DNA of 64,000 nt from Prosapia bicincta (taxonomy: Eukaryota > Arthropoda > Insecta > Hemiptera > Cercopidae). Positions 46,501 through 56,859 of this stretch are shown one piece after another. Made by a program: the position numbers and the translations under genes. Position 1 is the stretch's first letter. The number at the start of each line of letters is the position of its first letter. The stretch spans positions 161,021,386-161,085,385 of the forward strand of contig JBAIZL010000005.1 in the NCBI GenBank assembly GCA_036971475.1. The letters run 5' to 3'. Under the pieces are notes generated by a model. That model searched no databases. It was not told where the DNA came from and worked only from the letters and a program-made list of their open reading frames with translations.

Positions 46501-49500
46501 GTTTTCAGCTAAAAGTTTAACAATAAGAAAGAAACAGAATGCTGTCATCATTTTTCTCTGTTAGCACTTAAAGTTTTGAAATAAAAATACAGAAGAGTGT
46601 GAACTATAGACTATATAATGAATTACCATTGTTTAGTCATTTGAACATTGTGATAAACTATTTATATTCCTAATATTTATGGATAGAACCTTTTAAGATA
46701 AAGGACTTATTTATTTACACTGTGGTGGAATATATATCCCTTAAAAATGCAACGACTGATAAATATTTTACCACCAGACTAAATGTTAAATGAATGTTAT
46801 AATTTTATAGAATTCAAAATTTTGGGTATTTATTTGTTCCATCTGCAGTAGAATAGTGATAGTTCAAACAGAAATATTTACTTACCAAAAATTTTTTATA
46901 ATAGTGGATGTAGAATTTGTATGTAAATCAAATTAAAAAACAACAGCAGTATTTCTAATATAGCCAAACAGTTCAAAATTATTTTTTCTTCGCAATAGAA
47001 GATTTGTGCCTTTGTCCGATTCTGGTCTGCATGCAAAAATTTCATTATTAAACTAAATATTGTTGATGCATGAAACAAATTTTAAATGCACTAAAATACT
47101 CAAACTCATTTGGGGCAAGCTCATATTGATGTTATTTATATTCATTATTTTTAAAACTGTTAAGTTCCTAAAATATCTCAGAAGGATTCTTTTGCACTTA
47201 TTCAATACATTTGCGTTGTTATATGAACCAGCTCCACAGTATAAATGTACCTAGAGCAACTAGTATGGTTTGTACCTCCTAATACCGTAGAGTAGAGATC
47301 TAAATAGAGTAGAGCGTCACTAGACTGGATGTCAGAAATCCCAAGTGTCTCAAATTTGAATCATGCTTTCAGCGTGGACGGCTCTTATATATGTTCTTTC
47401 ATTAAATTCCTTTTTTAACCCTGTGACGTATATTTTCTAATAATTCCTGGTTTAATCCAAACTTAGACGATACTTAAAGCATTAAAATAGATTATAGTTA
47501 ATAAAATATCAATAATACGCAGTCGTTTAAAGATCGGAAAATCGCTAGTCCGGATGGGTCCCTGTCTCAACTGATCTGGATTTTTGGCGCTTACTACAAA
47601 AGGTGTTTTCTAAGACATTTCAGCCTGTTAGTGGATTTTCATCAAGTTGGTACATCAAGTTAGTGGTTAGGTCAAGTGGTTACATTCGGGGTTAAGTTAG
47701 TAAGTCAAGACGAGTGGTAAAATTAGTAGTTGAGTAAGTAGTCAAGTCAACCATCAAGAAGGTAAGTATAGTAGTTAAGTCAGTAATCAAGTTGATGGTT
47801 ATGTCATTAGTCATGTTAATGGTTAAGACAAGTGATTAAGTTAATGGCCAAGTCAATAAAACAAATTAATGAGTAAGTCAAGTAGTCAAATTAGTAGTTG
47901 ACAAGAAATCAAATTACTAATTAATTGGTCAAGTTAACGATAAAGTGGTATGTGAAGTTAGTGGTTAAGTTGTGGTGTCAAGTTAGTGGTTAAGACAAGT
48001 GATCAAATTAGTAATTAAGTGGTCAAGTTTATTAAATCAGTAAGTAAAATTAGTTGTTAATTCATTAAATCTATAAAGTGGTTAAACCTATTTCGTTTGT
48101 TTAAAATTGATTTTTTTAAAGTAGTAAAATAAATTATAATGACAGTTTAATCAAACTTTACAAAAATATAAACTCTGTATAACAAACTTGTTACATATTT
48201 GAAAACCTAACCTATCTGCAAGGTAGAATGTCTATTTTTCATAATAAATCTTGAAAGAAAGCAAATCTCAGAGTAATTTTCATTTTATTTTTTTTTCAAA
48301 AACATATAGTACATGTTTGTGGTTTCTCATAGCATGACTGACTACCCCACTAGACTGTTTCTTTCTCAATATTTCAATCAATAACCCCACATTACCATCA
48401 CAGTTTTGCAATGTCTACATTTCCATATGTCTAAAACACTCTGTTCCCCACTCCAGGAAGCCCAATTATTTATAAAAGTGAGGGAATATTTCTCTTGGCT
48501 TTCTTCGAGGGGAAAATAAGTGTTGATAAAAGCAAATGAATTTAGTCTCGAGTTTGACTCAATTACACACGACGTAAGTAAGTATATGGTACGGGTCAGT
48601 GCGCATTTCATGTCAAAATATAAACTCAGATCTAGTAAGACTCATATCGATAGAAATGCGTTACATTAGATGACACGGGTTAAATTAAAAGTGCATATAG
48701 AAGGGAAAACATCTTAGAGTCTGACTCCATTACACACAACGTAACAGGTATGGATCGGTACACACTTCAAAGTACGTAATTTTGAAGAATGTCAAAATAC
48801 GTTCTAGCAACACTTATTTTGATAGAAATAAGTTATATAACAAGGGATAAATTTAAAGTGCAGATAGAAGTAAAAATTCTTGTCGTAGGTTTGAAGAGCT
48901 ACTAATATTTATTGACTAAAAAATTTTATAGTTACTTAATTTAACAAATTGAATTGTTGAATTTTAACGTTAATACATGTCTGAATTACCTAATAAACAT
49001 AAATATTTACTAGATAATAATATTTATTTCTACACAGGTCAGCTTAGGCAATTTAGGACAATAGGTAAGTTGATATGCCTAAAATGTTGCAACATGTTTA
49101 GGCACACATTACAAAAAAACTTTCCTGAAGATCCGTCTCTGGAAAAAAGTTGGACCCAGCCTAAATTAATTCATATATTTTAGGGAAAGTATCATGTGTA
49201 TGGCCTGAGAATCATTGTTTTATTTTAAAAACAGAGAGTAAAGAAAATATCATGACAATGCACATTCTGAACGACAAAGAATAAATGTTAAGCTTCCACA
49301 GCTCGCAAACGCATTAAGTAGTGGTTTAAAATAAGCTGTTTGAAATACGAGCAACTTACGATAGTCTCGGATTTGTATTATTCAAATCTCGCGCCCATTG
49401 AATCGTTTAGACTGAGGAAATCTCTTTTCTAACTGTATAATCTGTACCTACATCATCTCAATGACTTTTTACGATTTCCCTGGCTCCATCAGCACCCCCC

Positions 49501-52500
49501 TGGCACTTTGTATTCAGCTGCCAAGTTCAGGCAGCAAAGCTACCTTATCTAGATTTCTAAAGCTACTATAACCTAAGTCAAGTTAGTTTATACACAATAC
49601 TAGCAGATGCATAAAGTGTTTATCTCCGAAACGGATGTCTGTCTATAGACCGAGGATTTCGTTCAGAATCAGCACTTAATTTGTTACTAACTTCCGGAAC
49701 TGCAAAGAATTTGCACCTTGTCATAAATAAATTAAAAACGTCGATACCACTACAACAACTATGAAAATCTTCAATTTCATCTTAAAAGTCAGGCACAAAA
49801 TATTAAATAAGATAAATTAATGACAAAATTCTAAATAATTTAGTTGGATCTTGTAGATTATTTTTTCGAACACTACCCGATGTTCAATATAGCTGAAGTT
49901 TTGCATAATCTTCTACCGTCGACTTGTGAGTACTCATAATTTAAGAGAGTAAAATAGAAATAAGTATAAGGTTTAAACATACTCTTATATTTCTAAATGA
50001 TCTAAAAAGAATAAAATAGCGTTTTTCTGCCCGTTAATATTGAAGTACTTATGAGTTTTTAAATGAAGACAGGTAGTGGGATTAGATTGGAGCGGCGGTA
50101 CTGTTCGTCTGGCATCGGGCGAGAACCATTACGCTACCAGACAGCTCGGTCCATCAGCGCAGCGGCAGGACGTTCTACAGGACATATCAATTGTCAGCGA
50201 CGGGCGGCGAACCGACAGGGTGAATACAAGTCCGCTTCGAGGGCAGGAACAACTTAACAAATTGTGGTTTATATTATTCTCGATCCGATCGATCTAGTGT
50301 TTTCATAGCGACAAGTGATCAAGGCTACTAAATTGTGTTGGGCTGAAAAGAACAATTGCTTAGACATGAGAAACGTATAGAACGCGCTGAATCACGAAGA
50401 CTGGTAACACACCTACAAGGGTCAGCAATCTAAACATTTAACAAACAAAATGACGTAGTTTCTAGAAGCAGCGACGAAAATCGATGACGAGAATTCGACG
50501 TTCACATGGCCGTTAAACATGTTTTCTAGGACGAGATAGCTTCGTCAATGGGAAGTTAAACATACGCTAACCATGACTACTGGCATCAGACCCGGCCTTC
50601 AATTTGCTCTCATTGTAAGATATAGGCCCTAAAGTGTACTCATTCCGATTGCAAAGCCCCGGTTGAATTCCTTACCGTTTTTTCGACACTACTTCCCCGT
50701 GCTCTCGGTGGTTGATTTCCCCGCCTACTGCCTCTTTGGATGTGATAGCAGTTTCTTAGGCTCCTTGCCCCGATTCCTATGACCACAGTAGGCGCAGAAT
50801 CGAATATACACCGTTGATAGTTCTGATTATTATTCATTTATAATTTTCAATTACTCAAAGATATTACCAAAGATTGTTCGGATAGTTACAATTAGTTTTA
50901 AACATTTATTTTATTTTATTTTGATTAGTTTTATTTATGTAACATGTATTTTAAAATTTAACTTTAGTTAGGCGATGATAACCTTAATAGGTTTTTCGCC
51001 TGGAAAAAAATCCTTAGTTTTCTGATGTATATAAGAGAGTGTTCCAAGTTCCAGGGCAATAGCTTGCTCACTTTACATACAAACAAGTAGAACATAAACT
51101 AGTTTAAATAAACTCTCGTATGGTTCCTAAAGTGCATATGTATAACTTAGAAACCAGGTTACTTCCTAAAAGGGAATCATCTGCTACTTACTGAAATGGG
51201 AATTGTTTTCTATCTGTATGGTGCAACATATTACATGAACACTCGAATAACAACTAATTTATTATGTAATTTGCATTGGAACGTGAATAATTGTTAAACT
51301 GCTTTAGTTACACGTCTGTTACTCATTTTAAATGTAAAAACGCTGTAACCATTTGTCTTTAGCAATTAAATACGTTGCATAATAAATTAATGAATTTATT
51401 TCACCACTTTTTCCCGCAAAGCTATTTTCCGTAAAAGGAATATTATTCAAAGGACAGAGTAGGCCGGTTTCAGAAACAGCCGACTTGATTTCTACAGTCG
51501 GTATGTTGGCCGGAGCTGACGGAAACAGGCGAAAAACTACAACTGACGAGAAAAATCGAGAATGGATGTTTAAATTGATTTCTAGTTAAAAACATTGACG
51601 AAAGACAACGAAAATTAACTGAAACTAAATGTTTCTACAGTTTTTTTAATCTTTTTTCAATTCGCGAGGAAAACAGTATAAGCTTAAAGTTTGTATTCCG
51701 TTAAAACAAAGATAATACAAATATTTGTATTTGTTGATTCTATTTTCATGTGAGCTTCTAGTTTTCACTAAACACTTGTAGATATTTACAAATTTTGCAA
51801 GGCAAGTTTGTAAATATTTACAAATAATTAGTGAAAAATATTTGAAAATATTAATCATTTCCTAAACTTCCATTATAGGCATACAAATTAACGAGCTCAA
51901 AGATTAACATTTATGGTGAATCAAAATAGTCACAAACTTAATGTGACAAAAACCCAATGACCTACACTAGGATTTTAAGGCTGTCTAGTTCTTTTCGCTT
52001 ATTCTCTTTTTCTATTTTACTCCCAAACTTCCCTTCCACTGCTCTCCACGGGCTCTGCCACTTCATCCTCCCAAATTTCCTTTCCACTACTCTCCACGGC
52101 CCCTGCCACTTCATCCTCCCAAATTTCCCTTCCACTACGATCCTTGCGCCTCTACCACTTCATCCTAATAGTAGCGAGTAAACAACTCTTACTACCCCAT
52201 TTGAGAAGAGGTCAAATAAGTGACCCTAGCCAAATGTTGGAATAATTTTCCTCTACCAAGTCTCTTTAAATCCTTCTCCTAGCTCTACCTAACTCCATTT
52301 TCCCTTCTCTTTCGTCTTACGAGGAGGTGTTACGGCTAGACACGTGCTTATGAACCCGATGGAGAATAAATCTACTTTAGGTTGGTGATCCTACAGGCGT
52401 GATGCCTCTATATATTTCTTGAACTTCGTCCCACCCTAATCTTACTTATAGGCCTATTTACAATCCTTTTTTTAATCCTTCGTATCTGACTGGCTGGAAA

Positions 52501-53760
52501 AAAACGAATGAATAGCAAGTTAGAAAGAACTTGCGTCTATCACAGTTTCAATTCCAATATTATTTAAGTAAAATTTTTCTTTGTTAACCCCAGTAGGAAT
52601 TTAGTTGAATTTTTTGTTTATATTTTTTGTTTCCAGTTCATTTCTACATTTGAAATCAACTTAAATGTTTAATAGTTTGTGAAATTACCAAATTGTTGGA
52701 TTGTGTTAATTAATGTTTTTGAAAGTGAAAGATATAAATGTATGTAATATACTAAATGTGTTTGAAAAAGTTTCAAACATATATGATAGCCTACCATCAG
52801 AGAAATCTTGCTTTATATGAAGAGGAATTCAGTTAACGTTTTGCCAGTGGTGCAAAGCTGAAAATGTTAAACCAAATAATAAGTAACAAAGTTTTTGTTG
52901 TGTTTAGGTCTATAATGTTTTTTCAGCACGATGAAAAGTATCGTTCATAAATGTTAACGAAAGTGTTTTCCGATAATCAAGTCTTGGAAAGGTTACATCG
53001 GTTCTAACTATTCTATAAACTACAAACTTATCCTTCACTATGTTATTTCTACAATTGCAAGTGCTAATTGGGTTAAGTTTTTATTTTGACATGGAATACG
53101 CGCTTGATTTATACTGTATTAATATGCAAGTCATTTTAATCAAACTCACAAAACATATTTTCTATTTTCTAAATGTCTTTAGTTAACTAAATAGGTAGAC
53201 CAGCGATTCCCAACCTGTATGTAGTACGCGTACCCCCAGGGGTACGAGAAGCCTGTGTGATGGTACGCGAAAATAATATCAGTAACGGCGGACATCAATA
53301 TTTCACACTTTGCATTTGAAACAAATATGAGGTTACACTAGTAGTTGACAAGATAGTTGGTGTGTTGTTGGTTGGAAATTGCGTGGAGCTTGTATGTTTG
53401 TGTGCGACTGAAAGCACAGAATGGAATAGCGATGAGAAACATCTATTTCACATTTAGGTGAACAATACAAATGCAGGAATGGGTCTACGATTTGATGGTA
53501 GGAAACTTTCAGGGAACCAAAGTTTACACAAGTTTCACACAAAAATATCATTTAGAAAGCCGGGTGCCCCCGCTCCACCAATTACAAGGCAGTCAGCCAA
53601 CCACTCTTTGTCTTAACCACGTCGAGGAATACTTTTCATTGGAAACATATTTTTAGGGGAACGTGAAATGAAAAAGGTTAAGAGATACTCGCGTAGACTA
53701 TATATCAATGGTTGTTGGTATAGGTTGCAAGTTCAATTCCTACCATTAGCCCACACTCTT

Positions 53761-53829
<69 letters not shown>

Positions 53830-54619
53830 TGTTCAAATATTCAATCGTTAATAAAATATTTTTTATTCATCAACTAAAGTTCAAAAACAATTTTTTAACT
53901 CGTAGTGCATGACACTTGATGTTGATACAGTTTTTTCAAATATTAATTTATTATTTAATTACTACTATTAGTTCACACTCTCCCATATATATAATTATAT
54001 ATCTTGTTCAAATTTTCAATCATTAATTCAATACTTTTTATTCATCCATTCAAGTTGAAATACATTTTTTTTAAACTTGTAGTGAATGTCAATTGATGTT
54101 AATACAATTTTCTCCAAATATTAATTCACTAATTAAATTTAATTATTTTAAATTAAATTAATTTTTGTAATTAATTTCGCTTTTTATTTTACGTTATATG
54201 TATATACATATTTATATTATTTGTAATTATTTAATACAAAGCAATTATAATGATTTTTTCTGACCTATGTAGGAATTGACTTACATTTTGTGTTTATATA
54301 TTACTTTCTTATGTTGACTAGGTTATGCGCACTGAACCTAAGCTCGCTTTACTTTAATTATGTGCAAGTGTACCAGACTTGCGCCTCGAATTTTAACGCT
54401 TCTAATATTGCCTTATTATTTTTAAAATTAAAAACATAATCTGGTAACTATCCATTATATTGGACATTTATATTTTTATAATATTTGACTGAATGAGTGG
54501 TGTCTTTGCAAGAATAACCCGTTTGGACTTAATATTTTTTACTGCCAATTGTAGCGTCATTTCATAAATACCTAATTTTAATAAGGTTTAGTAAATAACA
54601 CTCTGGGTACTATATATAC

Positions 54620-54671
<52 letters not shown>

Positions 54672-56859
54672 ACTTAACTTTTGTTATAATTAAATTTATT
54701 TTTAAATGTTATTTATTTACCTTACCTATTAATGTCACACCTTCAGGTTTATAAAAGAATTAACAATCTTATCAATTTTTAAACATCGCTTGCATTTATT
54801 CTCTTCAATTAACTCTACACAATATTCCAAATTTATATTAATATTGTGCAGTGACAGGATTGATAACTTAACTAAAATTACAATGATAAAAGTGGACTTC
54901 TGAGGCTTTAGATTTCAAATAGAATAACATAGAAAAAAAAACAGTATTAAAATTTTATTCTTGCTCTCGGGGTCGCTATTACGAGAACTTTGCTTTTAAA
55001 TTAGAAAAGGCGAAACTAGAATAATTTTTATAAATTTTGATGAAATTAAAATTTGTTTTGAACTAAAAGATAGATGTCTGTTGGCTACACTTATATTAAA
55101 ATAATACTTATTGTTCTGAAGAGTCCCTGGAATCCTGGCTTTGTTCACTTAAGTGCTTACACTTGACACACAAAAAACTTACTTTATACTTCTAAATAAA
55201 ACTTTTACGTCGCACTTTTTAAAATTTACTTATAAAAAAACTCTTTACTTAATTTAATCAATTTTTCCCTTTACAACACTTCCATCTTGGTCCCCACCAA
55301 TCCGTCTTCCTCTGAAACTCTCCTCAACTTCCTCTTAAACGTCCGATAATTTAGTTATTTATTAAAAATCTAATCTCTCCCACTACCACCAATACGTTCT
55401 TTGAAAGTTTCCCACAGTTCTACAATTAGCTAAACCTAACGGTACACGGTTATTTTCCCATGGCTATATTGGCCGCTGGATTTCCCGTCTTAACAAGCTT
55501 TGGACCCTCTATTGTCAATTTGCCGGACTCAACTTATAGCTTTCCTGGAAAGGATGACATGGTACCTGCTTTGTCTGCACTAGAAAACTATTTGTGTCTT
55601 TTATTTTTAAACCATATAAATGATTATTTTAGCAACTAACTTAATTTAATTTAAAGCCTCGTACTTTATGTTATAATATATATATAAAGGCCTATATATT
55701 GTTAAATAATTTCTTTTTTAAACCATTTCCTGTTAGATTGTTAATTGCGTTAAGTATGTGTTGTATACACATACTGTATTTGAGTGTTTTAAACATGTTG
55801 CTTTCAAGTTGTTTATTTCCAAATATATTCTTCATCTATATCAGTTTGATTGATATTGATTATAACACTTTCTCGTTTAATTGCTGAAAGTAATCATTTG
55901 TAATTCATTAAATTATCTATAAATACATATAAAAACCGAATATACGTCTATCTTGTTTCTTTTTCATACATTACTACATCGTTCATCCGATCAACATGAA
56001 ACTTGGGGAAGTTTCCTAGTACTCCTGTGAAGGTTTCTGGCGTAGTACATCTATCCTGTGTTAGGTGTCAAAATTAAATTCTATTGTATACTTAATGTTG
56101 AGCTATCTAACCTATCTAACCTTGAATTAGGTCCTATAATTGTAGGTCTTGTTAGACCTTAACTTTAATAATAACTTTATAATTGTAGGTTATTTTAACT
56201 TTAATAAGTAATTGTTTTCGACTACATGAAACCTTTGTTTATTTATTATTGTTTTTGCAGAGAAGAGTATTTTGTTATTATTTCGTGTCAGTCATTGATT
56301 AACCAATACATGTAGACTACAAACTTATCTAAGGATAGGAAAATGTTATTTATGTATTCTAAAAACTAATCTAACTACCTGGGACTGTAACTGTTATATT
56401 TATTTTGTTTATATGAATTTAAGTAGGTACAATCCCACGAAGACTTCTGACATAACACATCTAACCTACGATAGGTGGCACGCGTGAATACAAAGAAATT
56501 CAATTTAATTGAATATTGAATAGATAAATAGATATAAAATGACACTTTGAAATGAATTCCCAATGTAAATGAAGCTTTTTCATTTTTTCAATACGAAGTT
56601 TGCTTGACATTCCTTTCTTTTGTCATCGCAGCAACGCGCGACACGTTAACTAATCAATAAAATAATTGTATTAATGCTAATGTTTAAAACCAATGGAACC
56701 ATTAAGCTCGTTGAATACGTTGTTTGTTCTGTTAGACGTGATCCTGATTGTATATGTTTCGACTTACCAAATTTAAAGCCCCTCTATCAGAATCGACAGA
56801 ATCGAGGATTTCGCTGCTCGAACTGTCGTTGCTGGCTTCGCCCTCTCCGTTGGCAATGT
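36962..56859 (-). CDS. nub: nubbin/Pdm class II POU-homeodomain transcription factor (5' end missing)
   Basis: Seven minus-strand exons join in phase: 56768-56859, 46215-46373, 44467-44697, 42641-42715, 39384-39615, 38161-38533, 36962-37118, giving about 439 residues. The N-terminal half is low-complexity, with acidic Ser-rich, Ala/Ser-rich and Gln-rich segments. The POU-specific domain spans [20 protein letters not shown] through [13 protein letters not shown]. The homeodomain follows: [19 protein letters not shown] ... [20 protein letters not shown]. The [11 protein letters not shown] start is typical of class II POU proteins (vertebrate Oct-1/2, insect nub/pdm2), which bind the octamer ATGCAAAT and control limb, wing, neural and gut-immune genes in insects. 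The stop follows TYTSRPE. I cannot separate nub from pdm2. The start codon exon is not identified. Confidence 0.93.
37898..37939 (-). CDS. nub: candidate optional 42-nt nub microexon in the homeodomain
   Basis: On the minus strand the sequence GACTTTCAG, 42 nt, then GTAAGT lies in the intron that splits the homeodomain. If included, the phases stay correct and the reading becomes CNR + [14 protein letters not shown] + RQKEKR: a 14-residue insert just after WFCNR in the third helix. There is no stop, the length is a multiple of three, and the GC content (about 55 %) is far above the surrounding intron. Without it the junction gives the normal WFCNRRQKEKR. No RNA evidence is available here. Confidence 0.55.
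38161..38533 (-). CDS. nub: nub exon: POU-specific domain, linker and most of homeodomain
   Basis: The acceptor is TATTTTAG and the donor is GTGAGT at 38160. It contains [40 protein letters not shown], the linker, [19 protein letters not shown] and ends VVRVWFCN plus two bases of an Arg codon. The recognition helix residues WFCN are intact. Confidence 0.97.
39384..39615 (-). CDS. nub: nub exon: Gln/His-rich linker and start of POU-specific domain
   Basis: It starts [19 protein letters not shown] and ends [17 protein letters not shown] plus the first base of a Gly codon. The donor is GTATGT at 39383. A His-rich stretch ([16 protein letters not shown]) lies before the domain. Confidence 0.95.
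41199..42045 (+). mobile_element. Tigger-like relic in nub intron
   Basis: Left CAGTAGAACCTCTCTAATTT and the right end read inward CAGTAGAACCTTTTTAATCC, with TA on the right (42046-42047). Around 41540-41700 the plus strand reads [13 protein letters not shown] and other pieces of a pogo-type N-terminal helix-turn-helix, with stops. 847 bp. The catalytic part is deleted. Confidence 0.7.
42047..42250. mobile_element. palindromic foldback MITE
   Basis: The two halves are imperfect reverse complements over about 95 bp each. The outer ends are AAATAAAACCTCTTAACCAC on the left and the inverted AAATAGAACTTCTTAATCAC on the right, with matching inner blocks such as TTTAAACCTTWATGAACAT. It directly abuts the Tigger relic. 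The terminal motif matches the hairpin at 24101. Confidence 0.75.
42641..42715 (-). CDS. nub: nub exon: Pro/Ser linker, 25 codons
   Basis: 75 nt at phase 0 with acceptor GCTTGCAG and donor GTAGTT. It reads [20 protein letters not shown] then THSVQ. Being a multiple of three it could be skipped without a frame change. Confidence 0.85.
43395..43556. repeat. TA microsatellite with two embedded 38-bp PLE-tail pieces
   Basis: The sequence CGTGATATTTCAAGTTGTCC plus ATTATTTTATCAAT occurs at 43409 and again at 43477 (68-bp period), each followed by a TA run. The piece resembles the reverse complement of the second-family PLE tail at about 4590-4611 (AATGGACAACGTAAAATATC). The 60-residue frame here is only translated microsatellite. 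Confidence 0.85.
43833..44312 (-). mobile_element. short PLE copy, body inverted relative to tail (same family as 25.3 kb)
   Basis: It contains a full hammerhead-bearing arm (43833-44039), then about 180 bp that is the reverse complement of the endonuclease end of the 25.3-kb PLE (from about 27130 to 27315), then a 55-bp piece of the opposite arm (44219-44275) and the tail CTGAACGTAATGGACTAC. The flanks carry the duplication TCAGTCCTTT (43823 and 44314). It lies in the nub intron between the exons at 42641 and 44467, coding piece in the nub direction. Confidence 0.88.
43896..43950 (-). ncRNA. hammerhead motif in the short PLE copy, partly decayed
   Basis: Core CTGATGA (minus, 43935-43941), GAAA, palindromic stem III AACGTT and cleavage C are kept. 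Stem II is weakened (GATGA against CGATC leaves three pairs), and the stem I pair next to the core is mismatched. Confidence 0.65.
44467..44697 (-). CDS. nub: nub exon: Gln-rich segment
   Basis: 77 codons, phase 0, between a TTTATAG acceptor and a GTATAC donor. It reads [20 protein letters not shown] ... [20 protein letters not shown] ... FFLQNQ. Gln-rich activation domain. Confidence 0.9.
46215..46373 (-). CDS. nub: nub exon: Ser/Ala-rich segment
   Basis: 53 codons, phase 0 at both ends, with acceptor TTGTTAAG and donor GTAAGT. It includes [20 protein letters not shown] and [18 protein letters not shown], the Ala/Gln-rich transactivation-like region found in Oct-1/Pdm proteins. Confidence 0.88.
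47280..47365 (+). mobile_element. possible tRNA-derived SINE head
   Basis: TAGAGTAGAGCG resembles an A box and CAAATTTGAATCATG about 45 bases later resembles a B box, followed by CAGCGTGG. No functional tRNA cloverleaf is seen. The call is weak. Confidence 0.35.
47640..48080. repeat. degenerate minisatellite of TCAAGT/GGTTAAGT units
   Basis: Irregular repeats of the type AGTCAAGTTAGTGGTTA, spaced about 12 to 24 bases, fill the segment. The units are too diverged for a fixed period. Confidence 0.8.
50060..50290. other. GC- and CpG-rich block, function unknown
   Basis: It stands out from the AT-rich intron with many CpG sites (GCGGCGG, CATCGGGCGAG, GACGGGCGGCG). The minus strand contains TAGCGTAATGGTTCTCGCC, which resembles a tRNA A box, and a weak AATCCCACTACC end, so an old SINE is possible. 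An alternative first exon or promoter of nub is the other option. Its short frames match nothing I know. Confidence 0.3.
51020..51125 (+). promoter_or_regulatory. TATA-like sequence with a downstream AATAAA, LTR-like
   Basis: GTATATAAGAGAG at about 51027 is followed within 90 bases by TTTAAATAAACTCTCG. The spacing of a TATA box and a polyadenylation signal recalls a retrotransposon LTR, but no primer-binding site, second LTR or TG..CA ends were found. Confidence 0.25.
52019..52168. repeat. 47-bp tandem repeat, about 3 units
   Basis: Units beginning CCCAAACTTCCCTTCCACT, CCCAAATTTCCTTTCCACT and CCCAAATTTCCCTTCCACT, 47 bases apart, pyrimidine-rich on the plus strand. Confidence 0.93.
53201..53690. 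mobile_element. hAT-like non-autonomous element
   Basis: It starts CAGCGATTCCCAACCTGTAT followed by GGTACG palindromes, the style of hAT termini, and ends near GGTTAAGAGATACTCG. The flanks GGTAGACC and CGTAGACT match at 6 of 8 bases, as expected for an aged 8-bp duplication. No transposase is seen. Confidence 0.55.
53695..54140 (+). repeat. possible SINE tail and diverged direct repeat around TA runs
   Basis: GCAAGTTCAATTCCTACC resembles a tRNA B box. It is followed by CCCACACTCTTCC, a 60-base TA run (53764-53826) and CTTGTTCAAATATTCAATC. The block from the CACACTC motif onward repeats, diverged, at about 53970-54140 (CACACTCTCCC, short TA, CTTGTTCAAATTTTCAATC). Confidence 0.6.
54610..54667. 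repeat. (AT)n microsatellite
   Basis: An alternating AT run of about 55 bases with a CATA interruption at the left. Confidence 0.95.
55916..56653 (+). mobile_element. short non-autonomous Helitron
   Basis: The 5' start TCTATAAATACATATAAAAA, soon followed by CATCGTTCATCCGATCAAC and ATGAAACTTGG, matches the layout of insect Helitron 5' ends. The 3' end CGCGACACGTTAACTAA finishes in CTAA (CTRR) and is followed by T, while the 5' end is preceded by A, as expected for A|T insertion. A 40-bp internal block (TTCTGGCGTAGTACATCTA) recurs diverged at about 56440. It ends 114 bp from the nub exon at 56768-56859. Confidence 0.55.
56768..56859 (-). CDS. nub: nub N-terminal exon (internal)
   Basis: 92 nt between acceptor GTTTTCAG and donor GTAAGT. 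It reads [20 protein letters not shown] and then [10 protein letters not shown], acidic and Ser-rich, entering with a split codon (two bases) and leaving at phase 0, which fits the next exon. It is clearly more GC-rich than its flanks and has no stop. It probably encodes the N-terminus of the long isoform. Confidence 0.78.

Larger units (their letters stand above)
46374..56767 (-). other. nub: nub large intron
   Basis: A 10.4-kb intron between the two phase-0 exons. It contains a possible SINE (47.3 kb), a degenerate minisatellite (47.6-48.1 kb), a GC-rich block (50.06-50.28 kb), a 47-bp tandem array (52.0 kb), a hAT-like element (53.2 kb), TA microsatellites and a short Helitron (55.9-56.65 kb). 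48.1-50.0 and 51.1-51.9 kb show nothing I recognise. Alternative promoters of the gene could lie here. Confidence 0.7.

Noticed and set aside
47280..47365. Functional tRNA gene
   Set aside because: A-box and B-box resemblance only. Acceptor and anticodon stems do not pair, so at most a SINE head.
50640..50837. 65-codon minus-strand frame in a GC-richer stretch
   Set aside because: It resembles no known domain and does not join the nub exons in phase.
51020..51125. Solo LTR of a retrotransposon
   Set aside because: Only a TATA-like box and AATAAA are seen. No TG..CA ends, target duplication, primer-binding site or second LTR could be located, so it is listed only as a weak regulatory-like feature.
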